From Cyrtodaria siliqua (Eukaryota > Mollusca > Bivalvia > Adapedonta > Hiatellidae), in assembly GCA_037043455.1 (NCBI GenBank), contig JAWPHD010007117.1, forward strand, positions 1 through 64,000: a stretch of DNA of 64,000 bases, in the 5' to 3' direction. Made by a program: the position numbers and the translations under genes. The notes beneath the pieces were generated by a model that saw only the letters and a list, made by a program, of their open reading frames with translations, searched no databases and was not told where the DNA came from. This document shows positions 24,213-35,900 of the stretch, one piece after another; within the stretch, counting starts at the first letter, position 1, and each line of letters begins with the position of its first letter.

Positions 24213-25094
24213 AAGGATGCCTTAGATTAGTTCAAGAGTCTGCACATTGTGTAGTTTTAATATTGGTAGCACATACAGAAAATAGTTTTCTATTTAGACT
24301 TGATTAATATATAATCATTAACAATTTCTTACATATTAACAAAATTTAATGTCTGACGCATTTGTAATTTGTATCTCAGCACTACATGTAGATGACTACA
24401 TGTACCACAAGTCCATAACATTCAACTATGTGTTACTGTACATTTTACATATATTTTACATACTACATACAGTGTAGTAGACACCTATATCTATGGCTTT
24501 CATCTTTTTTTCTGATATTATAAATTTAGTATTCATGAACTTAAATGCTTAAATGTTATAACACACACATGGTATAATACAGTATATATCTACTCATGGA
24601 AACTAAATAATTTAAATATAGGTTACAATGTCAATGTAGAACATAGAAAATCAATAAATATTTGACCAACGTTATTAAACTATTATCAGTAAAATTGACA
24701 GATCAAAGGATGTACAGCATTCTTAATTGCCCAGACAGGTGATTATGTAATTGTTGTTTGTAACGGACAAACACAGTTGGTCACTATAACGGGCTTCATC
24801 CTCTAAGTCATGTCTAAACATCCTGGGGGTAACAAATTCAATATTGTTTTTAAAACTTATCTTAAATTTGCATAAACAGCAGATGGCAATTTTAATTCTG
24901 TTCATCAAGTATTTCATTTACCGTAAAATGAAAGTAACCGCTTATAGCGCTATATTATAATGCTTGTAGATAATGCATGTACATCTGCGATTAAAATAGC
25001 AAATACCTGCTGATCGTGTGCGATCAAAAACTGCTGACAGCGACAGTCGAAAAGTGTCGTCTGAAATTATCTAATTTACACCTGTCACTCTTAC
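24213..25094. other. No firm feature; weak minus-strand frame
   Basis: AT-rich DNA with small palindromes such as CTACATGTAG (24385). A minus-strand frame of 64 codons (24723-24917) ends DQLCLSVTNNNYIITCLGN. A splice-acceptor-like GTTACCCCCAG lies inside it near 24827. Its phase does not match the candidate first exon at 25095-25161. It is unrecognised and could be chance. Confidence 0.2.
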
Positions 25095-25161
25095 CTGAAA
25101 CCGTCCCAGGTAAATATTCCAAAACCAAAACAATCAGCAGAGTTCTTTCAATAAATCCCAT
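25095..25161 (-). CDS. Candidate first coding exon encoding a signal peptide
   Basis: On the minus strand ATG at 25161 (context GAAAGATGG) opens 22 codons reading MGFIERTLLIVLVLEYLPGT then VS, followed by a perfect donor TTTCAG|GTAAGAG at 25094. It has a charged N-region, a hydrophobic core LLIVLVL and a small-residue end, as in a secretory signal peptide. It ends in phase 1. Phase-1 introns just after the signal peptide are common in animal secreted proteins. The 5' side (25162-25320) would be the untranslated leader. No definite second exon was found: the phase does not fit the frame at 24723-24917. The product is unknown. Confidence 0.4.
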
Positions 25162-25909
25162 CTTTCGCCTATCTTCTTCTATCTGTATCCATTAAAAACA
25201 ATCAGAAACACACAATCGTTCCCCTATAACAAATTAAAATACGGAAGACCGAATTTCCCGGCAGAGATCAAACAGCATGCGTTTGTTGATACTCTGTCTC
25301 TCAACAGGTGGCGCTCGGTTATAGTCTGTTTCGAGATTGTGGTTTTATTACATGCAGTGTAATTTATTAATGCAGTGTCATTTTGATTGCCTGTAATTAA
25401 ATAAAAAGTCATGACATTTGGAGTTTTTAATGTTACAAATACAATATAGTTACAGTAACTATATTATTGGTACAATTATATAGGCCTCTAATCAAGGACG
25501 TGGGGAAGGGTCCCGCCCCCATAATTGTTTTAATACTCTGTGGAGGCATTTCTGCATTTATTTAATTATACATATTTTGACACTGATATTGTTATGATTT
25601 AACCTGATTTGTTTTCAGTTCATGGAAAACTGAATAAGAAAATAAGTTCTTCCCACCTTTGTTTTATTGCAATGTTTAGGCAACGAGTACGCAGCTGCGT
25701 AATCTGCGTACAGGTAGATACGCCCACGGCGGCCTGTATACAGGTGTGAGTTACGTATCTGATACTATTTAAAAACAACGTGCTTTGTACTTTCAAGTTA
25801 TTATTAATATTATATATTTTTAAATATATAAGTTAATGTTGAGCGCATATGCACAGCATGAAACTGAAACACATTACAGGGGTTTTATTCCAATAAACTG
25901 ACTCAGTTA

Positions 25910-26400
25910 TGTTGAAGAGATGTCTAATTCAGCTGAAGAGAGGTTACATTACATTGAAGAGAGTCTAATCCAATTGAAGAGAGGTCTGTCTAATTCAGTA
26001 TTGGAATTGAACCAATCTTCAACTGAGCTACACATCTCTTTTATCGGATTAGACATCTATTCAACTGAATTGAACCTCCCTTCTGTTGAATTAGACGTCT
26101 ATTCAATCGAATTTAACCTCTTTTCAATTGAATTAGACCTCTTTTCAGTTAAATTAGGCCGAGGTTTAATTCAGTTGCAGTTGAAGAGAGGTATATTGCA
26201 AGTGAAGAGAGGTCTAATTCAGCTGAATGAGGTTTAATTCAATTGAAGAGATGTCTATTGCAAGTGAAGAGAGGTCTAACCCAATTGAATAGAGGTGTAG
26301 TTCAACTGAATTGGTTCAATTCAGTTGAATAGAGTTATAATTCCATACTGAATTAGACTTCGCTTCTATTAAATTAAACCTCTCTTCAAATAAGTAAAGA
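25910..26400. repeat. ~21-bp repeat array in both orientations
   Basis: A unit of the type AATTCAATTGAAGAGAGGTC (plus T) occurs forward (about 25910-26000), then inverted (TCAATTGAATTAGACCTCTT, about 26030-26150), then forward (26155-26300), then inverted again (26330-26390). The core AATTCAATTGAATT is self-complementary. Because 21 bp equals seven codons, one plus-strand frame (25920-26237, 105 codons) stays open with a seven-residue periodicity (LIQLKRG-like). There is no start context, splice signal or homology to support a gene. Confidence 0.85.
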
Positions 26401-27254
26401 GAAATTCAATTATGTGAGTTTTTGATAATAAACAAGTCCGTTCGCATACATCATATTATATGCAGCAGCTGTGTGTATGCGTCTGTGAAAGAGAATGAAA
26501 CACGTAAGATACACTTCCAAATTTGCCACAAATCATAGGATTCTTATATAGGCCTACTACCTATACTTATATAAAAGGAGTAGTATATGATTCTTATATA
26601 AATCTTTCGTATAAGTATTTTGAGAATCATATAAAAGTTGAAGGAAAAAAACACCACGAGATTCATACGAAAATGTGTGTGTTTTACAAAGGAAGCTTTT
26701 ATGAACTTATTCTCATATGTTAAAAATTATGACACTTCTGTTAAATGAATTATATGATAGGTGTTATATGATAATCATATGTGGCTCCTTGTATATAAGA
26801 ATCATATCAGAATGTCGTCGTAATATTACGTTTATTATATATGACAAAATTGCCTATGTACCTCAAGAAAAGAAAACAATGACTTGGTGTGGTTTGAGAA
26901 CAAAATAAGTACTTATGTTTTCCTTCATACACATAAGCTTTAGCTTTAGAATCATTTGAATTGTCTACATAAAAACGTTTTTTTTTTTTTTAAAGTTCTC
27001 TATTATAAAGGTTAGCAAACTGTGTCCATGAACTATTTGTTCGCTTAACATGCGACATGTTTTTAGTTTACGATTGTTAGTTTTTCAGAATAAAATGGCG
27101 ATAGTATGTAAAAGGTAAGACAAACTGCATCTTTAGTGACACGGAGTGCATGCATCTTTTCAAGAAAATAAAGCAATTCAAGGTATATTTTTTAGTTATT
27201 TTGTCCTCGTTGCGAACATGTCAAACTAAGTGTTTCCTAGGTTTCTCAATGATA
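26401..27254. other. No gene seen
   Basis: AT-rich. At 26530-26830 a short motif ATATGATTCTTATATA and its reverse complement (GAATCATAT) recur several times. A poly-T run lies at 26978-26990. An exon-like AATAAAATGGCGATAGTATG flanked by TTTTTCAG and GTAAGAC (27089-27114) is too short to call. Confidence 0.5.
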
Positions 27255-27445
27255 TCGTGTCTCCGTGGCCGAGGGGTTAAGGACGTTGCGTTGTAAACCT
27301 TATCGCCTCTCACCGCTGCGGGTTCGAATCACACTGGAAGTTCGACTTCTAAGTAAGGAAGTGTAAGTTCTTACGGATGGCGGGAGGTATACAGTACTGG
27401 TTATATCCAGAAAAAGTGAGTGGTCTGCCTCCACCCCCCAAAAAA
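27255..27445 (+). mobile_element. tRNA-derived SINE, plus copy
   Basis: The head has a Leu/Ser-type A-box TGGCCGAGGGG and B-box GGTTCGAATCA (27321), with TATCGCCTCTCACC just before the B-box region. The body includes CTAAGTAAGGAAGTGTAAGT, ACGGATGGCGGGAGGTATAC and GTGGTCTGCCTCC. After the body comes TCAACCGTCATATATAACCT, which also appears beside the third copy at 60.9 kb. An inverted copy lies at 28297-28475. Confidence 0.8.
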
Positions 27446-28084
27446 TCAACCGTCATATATAACCTTACATGTTGAAAACGATGCAAAGTACAATGAAATG
27501 ATCACTTCTGCATGCAAATGGTAAAAAGCTGCCCAACAGACGACAATGGTTTGTGTATTGAGTCACTACCCAACCCGAACAACAAATAAAAAATGTATAA
27601 TATTAAAGATGAATGGCCACCCTTTCTGTAGTATTATCAATTAACAAATCATATGCACATTTCCTGATAGTCTCGGAGAGAAACATATACTAAGTTGTAT
27701 GTAAAAATAAGTATTATTAAGTATTATTTGCATGACGTAGATACTACGTTTACCACTGCGTGACTGCACGGGGAAATGAGGTACATCTGAACTGTATAGC
27801 TGCAAAACTATTGCCAGATAATTGATAAATACATTTACCTATGGATTAATTTACCTGTTCAACATTTTCTACGTCATCAAATACAATCATTCTTATTCTC
27901 GCTTTTCACAAATATTGCAATATATGAATTGTAAAAAACTATTGTTGTGTATTGATTTCGATTTAAATAAACATAAACATGTTCATGAAACAAAACATGG
28001 CCGGAGAACATGATTACAAAGGGCAGTCAATAATTATTCTGAATGAGATATTGCGCTCCGCATTGCCTCCCATTGCTCCTCTAT
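27446..28084. other. No feature seen
   Basis: AT-rich sequence without recognisable repeats or coding signal. Confidence 0.5.
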
Positions 28085-28225
28085 CAGTGTGTCAAGTATC
28101 ATTCCAGTCCCATTAATAGTTTTCAAGTTTTGTTCTGGGCAAGATATGCGGACTGACGGAAGGACGGACAAAGCGCTGACTAAATGCTCCCCCGACACCC
28201 CCACACCCACCCCCACACACACCCG
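28085..28225 (+). mobile_element. Pearl-like element end with ACGG tract
   Basis: AAGTATCATTCCAGTCCCAT leads into CGGACTGACGGAAGGACGG and then a C/A-rich tract (CCCCCACACCCACCCCCACA). The ACGG-type tetranucleotide run following a 'consider the response/position' style repeat tail is a hallmark of bivalve pearl-type elements; only the end is present. Frames across the C/A tract on both strands are low complexity. Confidence 0.5.
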
Positions 28226-28296
28226 AGATCATTTTATGGTGTTTTTTTTTTATATCATTTTTAGCACATTTCAGGCCATATATAACGGTCTTTTTT

Positions 28297-28475
28297 GTGG
28301 TAGCGACAGACCACCTTATTCTTCGTTGGTTGAATTAGTACTATATCCCTCCCGCTATCCGAAGGGAATCGTCAGTTTCTCACTTGACAGGTCGAGCTCC
28401 AAGCGAAATTCGAACCCGCAGTGGTGAAAGGCGATACATTTTTTTACTATCCAGGTCACGGAGGTACTTTACAGG
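28297..28475 (-). mobile_element. tRNA-derived SINE, inverted copy
   Basis: On the minus strand TATCGCCTTTCACCACTGCG and GGTTCGAAT (B-box, about 28411) are followed by CGGATAGCGGGAGGGATATA and GTGGTCTGTCGCTACC. This is the same order as the plus copy at 27255-27445. The A-box is degenerate (TCCGTGACCTGGAT). The pair lies about 1 kb apart in opposite orientations. Confidence 0.75.
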
Positions 28476-28619
28476 AGAGCATATACACGTTTCTGTTGAT
28501 GACCACGGGTTTAGCTGTTCGTTAACATTAATATATTATAGTCTATTATAACTATATTATAGTCTATTTATATATCCAAGAATTACCACGAGTATATGTG
28601 CTTACTTTTGCTGTATCTA

Positions 28620-28966
28620 TCAACTCGAATTAAGCTGAATATCAATTGTAATTAAACTAAAACAAATAAAGTCGGATAGTAATGAACAATAGAACCTTTT
28701 TATCCTGCAAGGAATTAGAAATAAAGCAGGAAAACTCATATTTTTGCATTGTATCTGACATCTATCAGTACTTCCTGTACTTTGAGAAAAAAAGGTGGCC
28801 AATGAGTCTCGCTGGCTCATGGAGCAAAGGTTATACGTCCAACAGGAAGAGTAGCATTCACAGAATACAGTCACTCCAGCAAATATTACAACGCAAAGGC
28901 GATTTAAAAAAAAGTACATCACAAACGATCACAAACACAGTCAGTAAAATTCACATCACAAATTAA
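28620..28966. other. Overlapping unrecognised frames on both strands
   Basis: The plus strand has 94 codons (28682-28966, includes SLAGSWSKGYTSNRKSSIHR). The minus strand has 100 codons (28620-28922, starts MMYFFLNRLCVVIFAGVTVF, then cysteines in ECYSSCWTYNLC). The minus N-terminus is hydrophobic and could mimic a signal peptide. Neither frame has a recognisable domain, and at most one can be real. GC is slightly above the local background. Confidence 0.15.
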
Positions 28967-28976
28967 CATATAAGGG

Positions 28977-29099
28977 ATGACTGACAACAGGGGTACCGCC
29001 TTGGAACGGTCATTGGCAAAAGGGACCACCGGGGAGTTCAAACCGGTTCAATGGTGCACCAAGCCTCACTCTTACCCTGTCATCATCCCTAAACAAAAG
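28977..29099 (+). other. Left flank of the giant palindrome
   Basis: GC-richer stretch (GGAACGGTCATTGGCAAAAG, GGACCACCGGGGAGTTCAAA, CTGTCATCATCCCTAAACAA) directly abutting the terminal motif. It is open on the plus strand into the palindrome end. It resembles an interspersed repeat by composition, but there is no other copy in this window to prove it. Confidence 0.4.
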
Positions 29100-29118
29100 A
29101 TGAACGTGAAGTTGGCAG
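29100..29118 (+). repeat. Left terminal motif of the palindrome
   Basis: ATGAACGTGAAGTTGGCAG. Identical in reverse complement at 60336-60354, and also present in reverse complement at 46712-46730 inside the LINE remnant. The CAG/TAG tract starts directly from its GGCAG end. Confidence 0.9.
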
Positions 29119-29320
29119 TAGCAGTAGCAGCAGTAGCAGTAGCTACTGCTACTGCTACTGCTACTGCTGTTACTGCCAGCAGTAGCAGCAGTAGTAGTAG
29201 TTACTGCCAGCAGTAGCAGCAGTAGCAGTAGTTACTGTCAGCAGTAGTAGCAGTAGCAGTAGTTACTGCCAGCAGTAGCAGCAGTAGCAGCAGTAGCAGT
29301 AGTTACTGATAGCAGTAGAG
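29119..29320 (+). repeat. Outer CAG/TAG tract with perfect palindromes
   Basis: Alternating GCAGTA and TACTGC hexamers, interspersed with TACTGCCAGCAGTAGCAGCA units. GCAGTAGCAGTAGC directly adjoins GCTACTGCTACTGC, giving a perfect, cruciform-prone palindrome. Reading frames here give Ala/Val/Thr/Ser-rich peptides and are repeat-derived. Confidence 0.95.
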
Positions 29321-29929
29321 CACCATCTCAGTAGGTATATTCATCACAAGTGTTTTTCTTTGCGCATTATATTGTTTCTACTTTCCCACCATCATATTTA
29401 GCAGACAACCACTTTCGCATATTTCGCAACAATCATATGTTTCCTACTGCTATTGCTACTGCTACTGCTACTGCTAACTACTGCCAGCAATAGCAGCAGT
29501 AGCAGTAGCTACTGCCAGCAGTAGCAGCAGTAGAGTCAATAGTCATCTTAATTACGACGATATATGATCATCGATATAAGATATTTCTTTGCGCAAGTAT
29601 GTTGTTTCTACTCTCCCACTATCATGTTTAGCAGACAACCCCTTTCGCATCTTTCGCAACCATCATATGTTGGCGTCTGCTATTGCTACTGCTACTGCTA
29701 CTGCTAACTACTGCCAGCAGTAGCAGCAGTAGCAGTAGCTACTGCCAGCCGTAGCAGCAGTAGCAGTAGCTACTGCCAGCAGTAGCAGCAGTAGAGTCAA
29801 TATCATCTTAATTACGACGATATATGATCATCGGTTTTCTTTGCGCAAGTATGTTGTTTCTACTTTCCCACAATCATGTTTAAAGACAACCCCTTTCGCT
29901 ACTGCTATTGCTACTGCTACTGCTACTGC
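29321..29929 (+). repeat. Three subterminal modules separated by CAG/TAG tracts (left)
   Basis: The module core TTTCTTTGCGCAAGTATGTT, GTTTCTACTYTCCCACYATC, TTTAGCAGACAACC and TTTCGCAAC occurs at about 29330-29440, 29535-29675 and 29785-29900 (spacing about 230 and 252 bp). The second and third also carry CATCTTAATTACGACGATAT and ATGATCATCG. The separating tracts are TACTGC/GCAGTA palindromes. The last tract reads directly into the first monomer's TACTGCTGTATG. Confidence 0.95.
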
Positions 29930-32900
29930 TGTATGATTGAAAGTTCGAAAGTAGTAAAACACGTATGGTCGTCGGATAACGAGTGTTGCCTGCGAGCAGA
30001 TCAACATCATATACATGCTGGTGCAGAGTTTTTTTAAAAGCCTTTCGGTAGTGCTACTAAAATCACACCATTTCAGACCATTTATTACAATTTTGGTTCT
30101 ACTGCTGTATGATTGAAAGTTCGAAAGTAGTCAAAAACACGTCTGGTCGTCGGATGACGAGTGTTGCCGGCGGGCAGATCAACATCATAGACACGCTGGC
30201 GCAGTTTTATATAAAAGCCTTTTGGTAGTGCTACTAAAATCACACCATTTGAGATTGTTTATCGCAGTTTTTGTTCTACTGCTGTAGTACTGAATTCCCA
30301 TAACGATACATTTGAACGTGCGTTTTCTGTCAGATAACGAGTGTTGCCGGCGGGCAGATCAACATCATAGACATGCTGACGCAGTGTTTTTTTTTAAAGA
30401 CTTTTAGTAGTGCTACTAGAATTAACCTATTTGAAATTCGTTATCAACGTTTTAGTTCTACTGCTGTGTTACTGAAGTTTGCACTGAAATATACTCGAAA
30501 TGGCGTTTTTGTCGGGTTTCGGGTGTTGCCGGCGGGCAGATCAATATCATAGACACGCTGGCGCAGCCTTTTTTTTTAAAGCCTTTTGGTAGTGCTACTA
30601 AAATCTCACCATTTCATACCGTTTATCATAGTTTTGGTTCTACTGCTGTATGATTGAAAGTTCGAAAGTAGTCAAAAACACGTCTGGTCGTCGGATGACG
30701 CGTGTTGCAGGCGGGCAGATCAACATCATAGGCACGCTGGCGCAGTTTTACATAAAAGCCTTTTGGTAGTGCTACTAAAATCACACCATTTGAGATTGTT
30801 TATCGCAGTTTTTGTTCTACTGCTGTAGTACTGAATTCGAATAACGGTACATTTGAACGTGCATTTTCTGTCGGATAACGAGTGTTGCCGGCGGGCAGAT
30901 CAACATCATAGACATACTGGCGCAGTGTTTTTTTAAAGACTTTTGGTAGTGCTACTAGAATCAACCTATTTGAAATTCTTTATCAACGTTTTAGTTCTAC
31001 TGCTGTGTTACTGAAGTTTGCACTGAAATATACTCGAAATGGCGTTTTTGTCGGGTTTTGGGTGTTGCCGGCGGGCAGATCAATATCATAGACACGCTGG
31101 CGCAGTGTTTTTTTTAAAGCCTTTTGGTAGTGCTACTAGAATCACACCATTTCAGACCGTTTATCACAGTTTTGGTTCTACTGCTGTATGATTGAAAGTT
31201 CGAAAGTAGTCAAAAACACGTCTGGTCGTCGGATAACGAGTGTTGCCGGCGGGCAGATCAACATCATAGACACGCTTGCGCAGTTTTTTATGAAAGCCTT
31301 TTGGTAGTGCTACTAAAATCACACCATTTGAGATTGTTTATCGCAGATTTTGTTCTACTGCTGTAGTACTGAAGTCGAATAACGGTACATTTGAACGTGC
31401 GTTTTCTGCCGGATAACGAGTGTTGCCGGCGGGCAGATCAACATCATAGACACGCTGGCGCAGTTTTTTTATCAAAGCCTTTTGGTAGTGCTTCTAAAAT
31501 CACACCATTTGAGATTGTTTATCGCAGTTTTTGTTCTACTGCTGTAGTACTGAAGTCGAATAACGGTACATTTGAACGTGAGTTTTCTGCCGGATAACAA
31601 GTGTTGCCGTCGGGCAGATCAACATCATAGACATGCTGGCGCAGTGTTTTTTTTAAAGACTTTTGGTAGTACTACTAGAATAAACCTATTTGTAATTCTT
31701 TAATCAACGTTTTAGTTCTACTGCTGTGTTACTGAAGTTTGCAATGAAATAGACTCGAAATGGCGTTTTTGTCGGGTTTCGGGTGTTGCCGGCGGGCAGA
31801 TCAATATCATAGACACGCTGGCGCAGCGTTTTTTTAAAGTCTTTTGGTAGTGCTACTAAAATCTCACCATTTGAGACCGTTCATCACAGTTTTGGTTCTA
31901 CTGCTGTATGATTGAAAGTTCGAAAGTAGTCAAAAACACGTCTGGTCGTCGGATGACGAGTGTTGCCGGCGGGCAGATCAACATCATAGACACACTGGCG
32001 CAGTTTTTTATAAAAGCCTTTTGGTAGTGCTACTAAAATCACATAATTTGAGATTGTTTATCGCAGTTTTTGTTCTACTGCTGTAGTACTGAAGTCGAAT
32101 AACGGTACATTTGAACGTGCGTTTTCTGTCGGATAACGAGTGTTACCGGCGGGCAGATCAACATCATAGACATGCTGGCGCAGTGTTTTTTTTAAAGACT
32201 TTTGGTAGTGCTACTAGAATCAACCTATTTGAAATTCTTTATCAACGTTTTAGTTCTACTGCTGTGTTACTGAAGTTTGCACTGAAATAGACTCGAAATG
32301 GCGTTTTTGTCGGGTTTCGGGTGTTTCCGGCGGGCAGATCAATATCATAGACACGCTGGCGCAGTATTTTTTTAAAGCCTTTCGGTAGTGCTACTAAAAT
32401 CACACCATTCCAGACCGTTTATCACAGTTTTGGTTCTACTGCTGTATGATTGAAAGTTCAAAAGTAGTCAAAAACACGTCTGGTCGTCGGATAACGAGTG
32501 TTGCCGGCGGGCAGATCAACATTATAGACACGCTGGCGCAGTTTTTTTTATAAAAGCCTTTTGGTAGTGGTACTAAAATCACATCATTTGAGATTGTTTA
32601 TCGCAGTTTTTGTTCTATTGCTGTAGTACTGAAGTCGAATAACGGTACATTTGAACGTGCGTTTTCTGCCGGATAACGAGTGTTGCCGGCGGGGAGATCA
32701 ACATCATAGACATGCTGGCGCGTGTTTTTTAAAAGACCTTTGGTAGTGCTACTAGAATCAACCTATTTGAAATTCTTTATCAACGTTTTAGTTCTACTGC
32801 TGTGTTACTGAAGTTTGCACTGAAATAGACTCGAAATGGCGTTTTTGTCGGGTTTCGGGTGTTGCCGGCGGGCAGATCAATATCATAGACACGCTGGCGC

Positions 32901-35900
32901 AGTGTTTTTTTAAAGCCTTTTAGTAGTGCTACTAAAATCTCACCATGTGAGACCGTTCATCACAGTTTTGGTTCTACTGCTGTATGATTGAATGTTCGAA
33001 AGTAGTCAAAAACACGTCTGGTCGTCGGATAACGAGTGTTGCCGGCGGGCAGATCAACATCATAGACACGCTGGCGCAGTTATTTTTATAAAAGCCATTT
33101 GGTAGTGCTACTAAAATCACATCATTTGAGATTGTTTATCGCAGTTTTTGTTCTACTGCTGTAGTACTGAAGTCGAATAACGGTACATTTGAACGTGCGT
33201 TTTCTGTCGGATAACGAGTGTTGCCGGCGGGCAGATCAACATCATAGACATGCTGGCGCAGTGTTTTTTAAAAGACTTTTGGTAGTGCTACTAGAATCAA
33301 CCTATTTGAAATTCGTTATCAACGTTTTAGTTCTACTGCTGTGTTACTGAAGTTTGCACTGAAATATACTCGAAATGGCGTTTTTGTCGGGTTTCGGGTG
33401 TTGCCGGCGGGCAGATCAATATCATAGACACGCTGGCGCAGTGTTTTTTTAAAGCCTTTTGGTAGTGCTACTAAAATCACACCATTTCAGACCGTTTATC
33501 ACAGTTTTGGTTCTACTGCTGTATGATTGAAAGTTCGAAAGTAGTCAAAAACACGTCTGGTCGTCGGATAACGAGTGTTGCCGGCGGGCAGATCAACATC
33601 ATAGACACGCTGGCGCAGTTTTTTATAAAAGCCTTTTGGTAGTGCTACTAAAATCACACCATTTGAGATTGTTTATCGCAGTTTTTGTTCTACTGCTGTA
33701 GTACTGAAGTCGAATAACGGTACATTTGAACGTGCGTTTTCTGCCGGATAACGAGTGTTGCCGGCGGGAAGATCAACATCATAGACACGCTGGCGCAGTT
33801 TTTTATCAAAGCCTTTTGGTAGTGCTACTAAAATCACACCATTTGAGATTGTTTATCGCAGTTTTTTGTTCTACTGCTGTAGTACTGAAGTCGAATAACG
33901 GTACATTTGAACGTGAGTTTTCTGCCGGATAACAAGTGTTGCCGTCGGGCAGTTCAACATCATAGACATGCTGGCGCAGTGTTTTTTTTAAAGACTTTTT
34001 GTAGTACTACTACAATAAACCTATTTGTAATTTTTTAATCAACGTTTTAGTTCTACTGCTGTGTTACTGAAGTTTGCAATGAAATAGACTCGAAATGGCG
34101 TTTTTGTCGGGTTTCGGGTGTTGCCGGCGGGCAGATCAATATCATAGACACGCTGGCGTAGCGTTTTTTTTAAAGTCTTTTGGTAGTGCTACTAAAATCT
34201 CACCATTTGAGACCGTTCATCACAGTTTTGGTTCTACTGCTGTATGATTGAAAGTTCGAAAGTAGTCAAAAACACGTCTGGTCGTCGGATGACGAGTGTT
34301 GCCGGCGGGCAGATCAACATCATAGACACGCTGGCGCAGTTTTTTATAAAAGCCTTTTGGTAGTGCTACTTAAATCACATAATTTGAGATTGTTTATCGC
34401 AGTTTTTGTTCTACTTCTGTAGTACTGAAGTCGAATAACGGTACATTTGAACGTGCGTTTTCTGTCGGATAACGAGTGTTGCCGGCGGGCAGATCAACAT
34501 CATAGACATGCTGGCGCCGTGTTTTTTTAAAGACTTTTGGTAGTGCTACTAGAATCAACCTATTTGTAATTCTTTACCAACGTTTTAGTTCTACTGCTGT
34601 GTTACTACTGAAGTTTGCACTGAAATAGAATCGAAATGGCGTTTTTGTCGGGTTTCGGGTGTTGCCGGCGGGCAGATCAATATCATAGACACGCTGGCGC
34701 AGTGTTTTTTTTAAAGCCTTTTGGTAGTGCTACTAAAATCGCACCATTTCAGACCGTTTATCACAGTTTTGGATCTACTGCTGTATGACTGAAAGTTCGA
34801 AAGTAGTCAAAAACACGTCTGGTCGTCGGATGACGATTGTTGCCGGCGGGCAGATCAACATCATAAACACGCTAGCGCAGTTTTTTTATAAAAGCCTTTT
34901 GGTAGTGCTACTAAAATCACACCATTTGAGATTGTTTATCGCAGTTTCTGTTCTACTGCTGTAGTACTGAAGTCGAATAACATTATTTGAACGTGCGTTT
35001 TCTGTCGGATAACGAGTGTTGCCGGCGGGCAGATCAACATCATAGACATGCTGGCGCAGTGTTTTTTTTATAGACCTTTGGTAGTGCTACTAGAATCAAC
35101 CTATTTGAAATTCTTTATCAACGTTTTAGTTCTACTGCTGTGTTATTGAAGTTTGCATTGAAATAGATTCGTAATGGCGTGTTTGTCGGGTTTCGGGTGT
35201 TGCCGGCGGGCAGATCAATATCATAGACACGCTGGCGCAGTGTTTTTGTAAAGCCTTTTGGTAGTGCTACTAAAATTACACCATTTGAATCCGTTCATCA
35301 CAGTTTTGGTTCTATTGCTGTATGATTGAAAGTTCAAAAGTAGTCAAAAACACGTCTGGTCGTCGGATAACGATTGTTGCCGGCGGGCAGATCAACATCA
35401 TAAACACGCTGGCGCAGTTTTTTTATAAAAGCCTTTTGGTAGTGCTACTAAAATCACACCATTTGAGATTGTTTATCGCAGTTTCTGTTCTACTGCTGTA
35501 GTACTGAAGTCGAATAACATTATTTGAACGTGCGTTTTCTGTCGGATAACGAGTGTTGCCGGCGGGCAGATCAACATCATAGACATGCTGGCGCAGTGTT
35601 TTTTTTTATAGACCTTTGGTAGTGCTACTAGAATCAACCTATTTGAAATTCTTTATCAACGTTTTAGTTCTACTGCTGTGTTATTGAAGTTTGCATTGAA
35701 ATAGACTCGTAATGGCGTGTTTGTCGGGTTTCGGGTGTTGCCGGCGGGCAGATCAATATCATAGACACGCTGGCGCAGTGTTTTTGTAAAGCCTTTTGGT
35801 AGTGCTACTAAAATTACACCATTTGAATCCGTTCATCACAGTTTTGGTTCTATTGCTGTATGATTGAAAGTTCAAAAGTAGTCAAAAACACGTCTGGTCG

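Noticed and set aside
25619..25713. Plus-strand exon-like segment (TTTGTTTTCAG acceptor, CAG|GTAGAT donor)
   Set aside because: Open in one frame, but its end lies in a palindromic ACGCAGCTGCGT region with a weak donor, and no phase-matched neighbour was found.
25920..26237. 105-codon plus-strand frame with heptad-like periodicity
   Set aside because: The frame is a by-product of a 21-bp repeat unit; both orientations of the unit are present, and no splice or start context exists.
27089..27114. 26-nt exon-like segment with ATGGCGATAGTATG between TTTTTCAG and GTAAGAC
   Set aside because: Too short to judge; no partner exon with matching phase.
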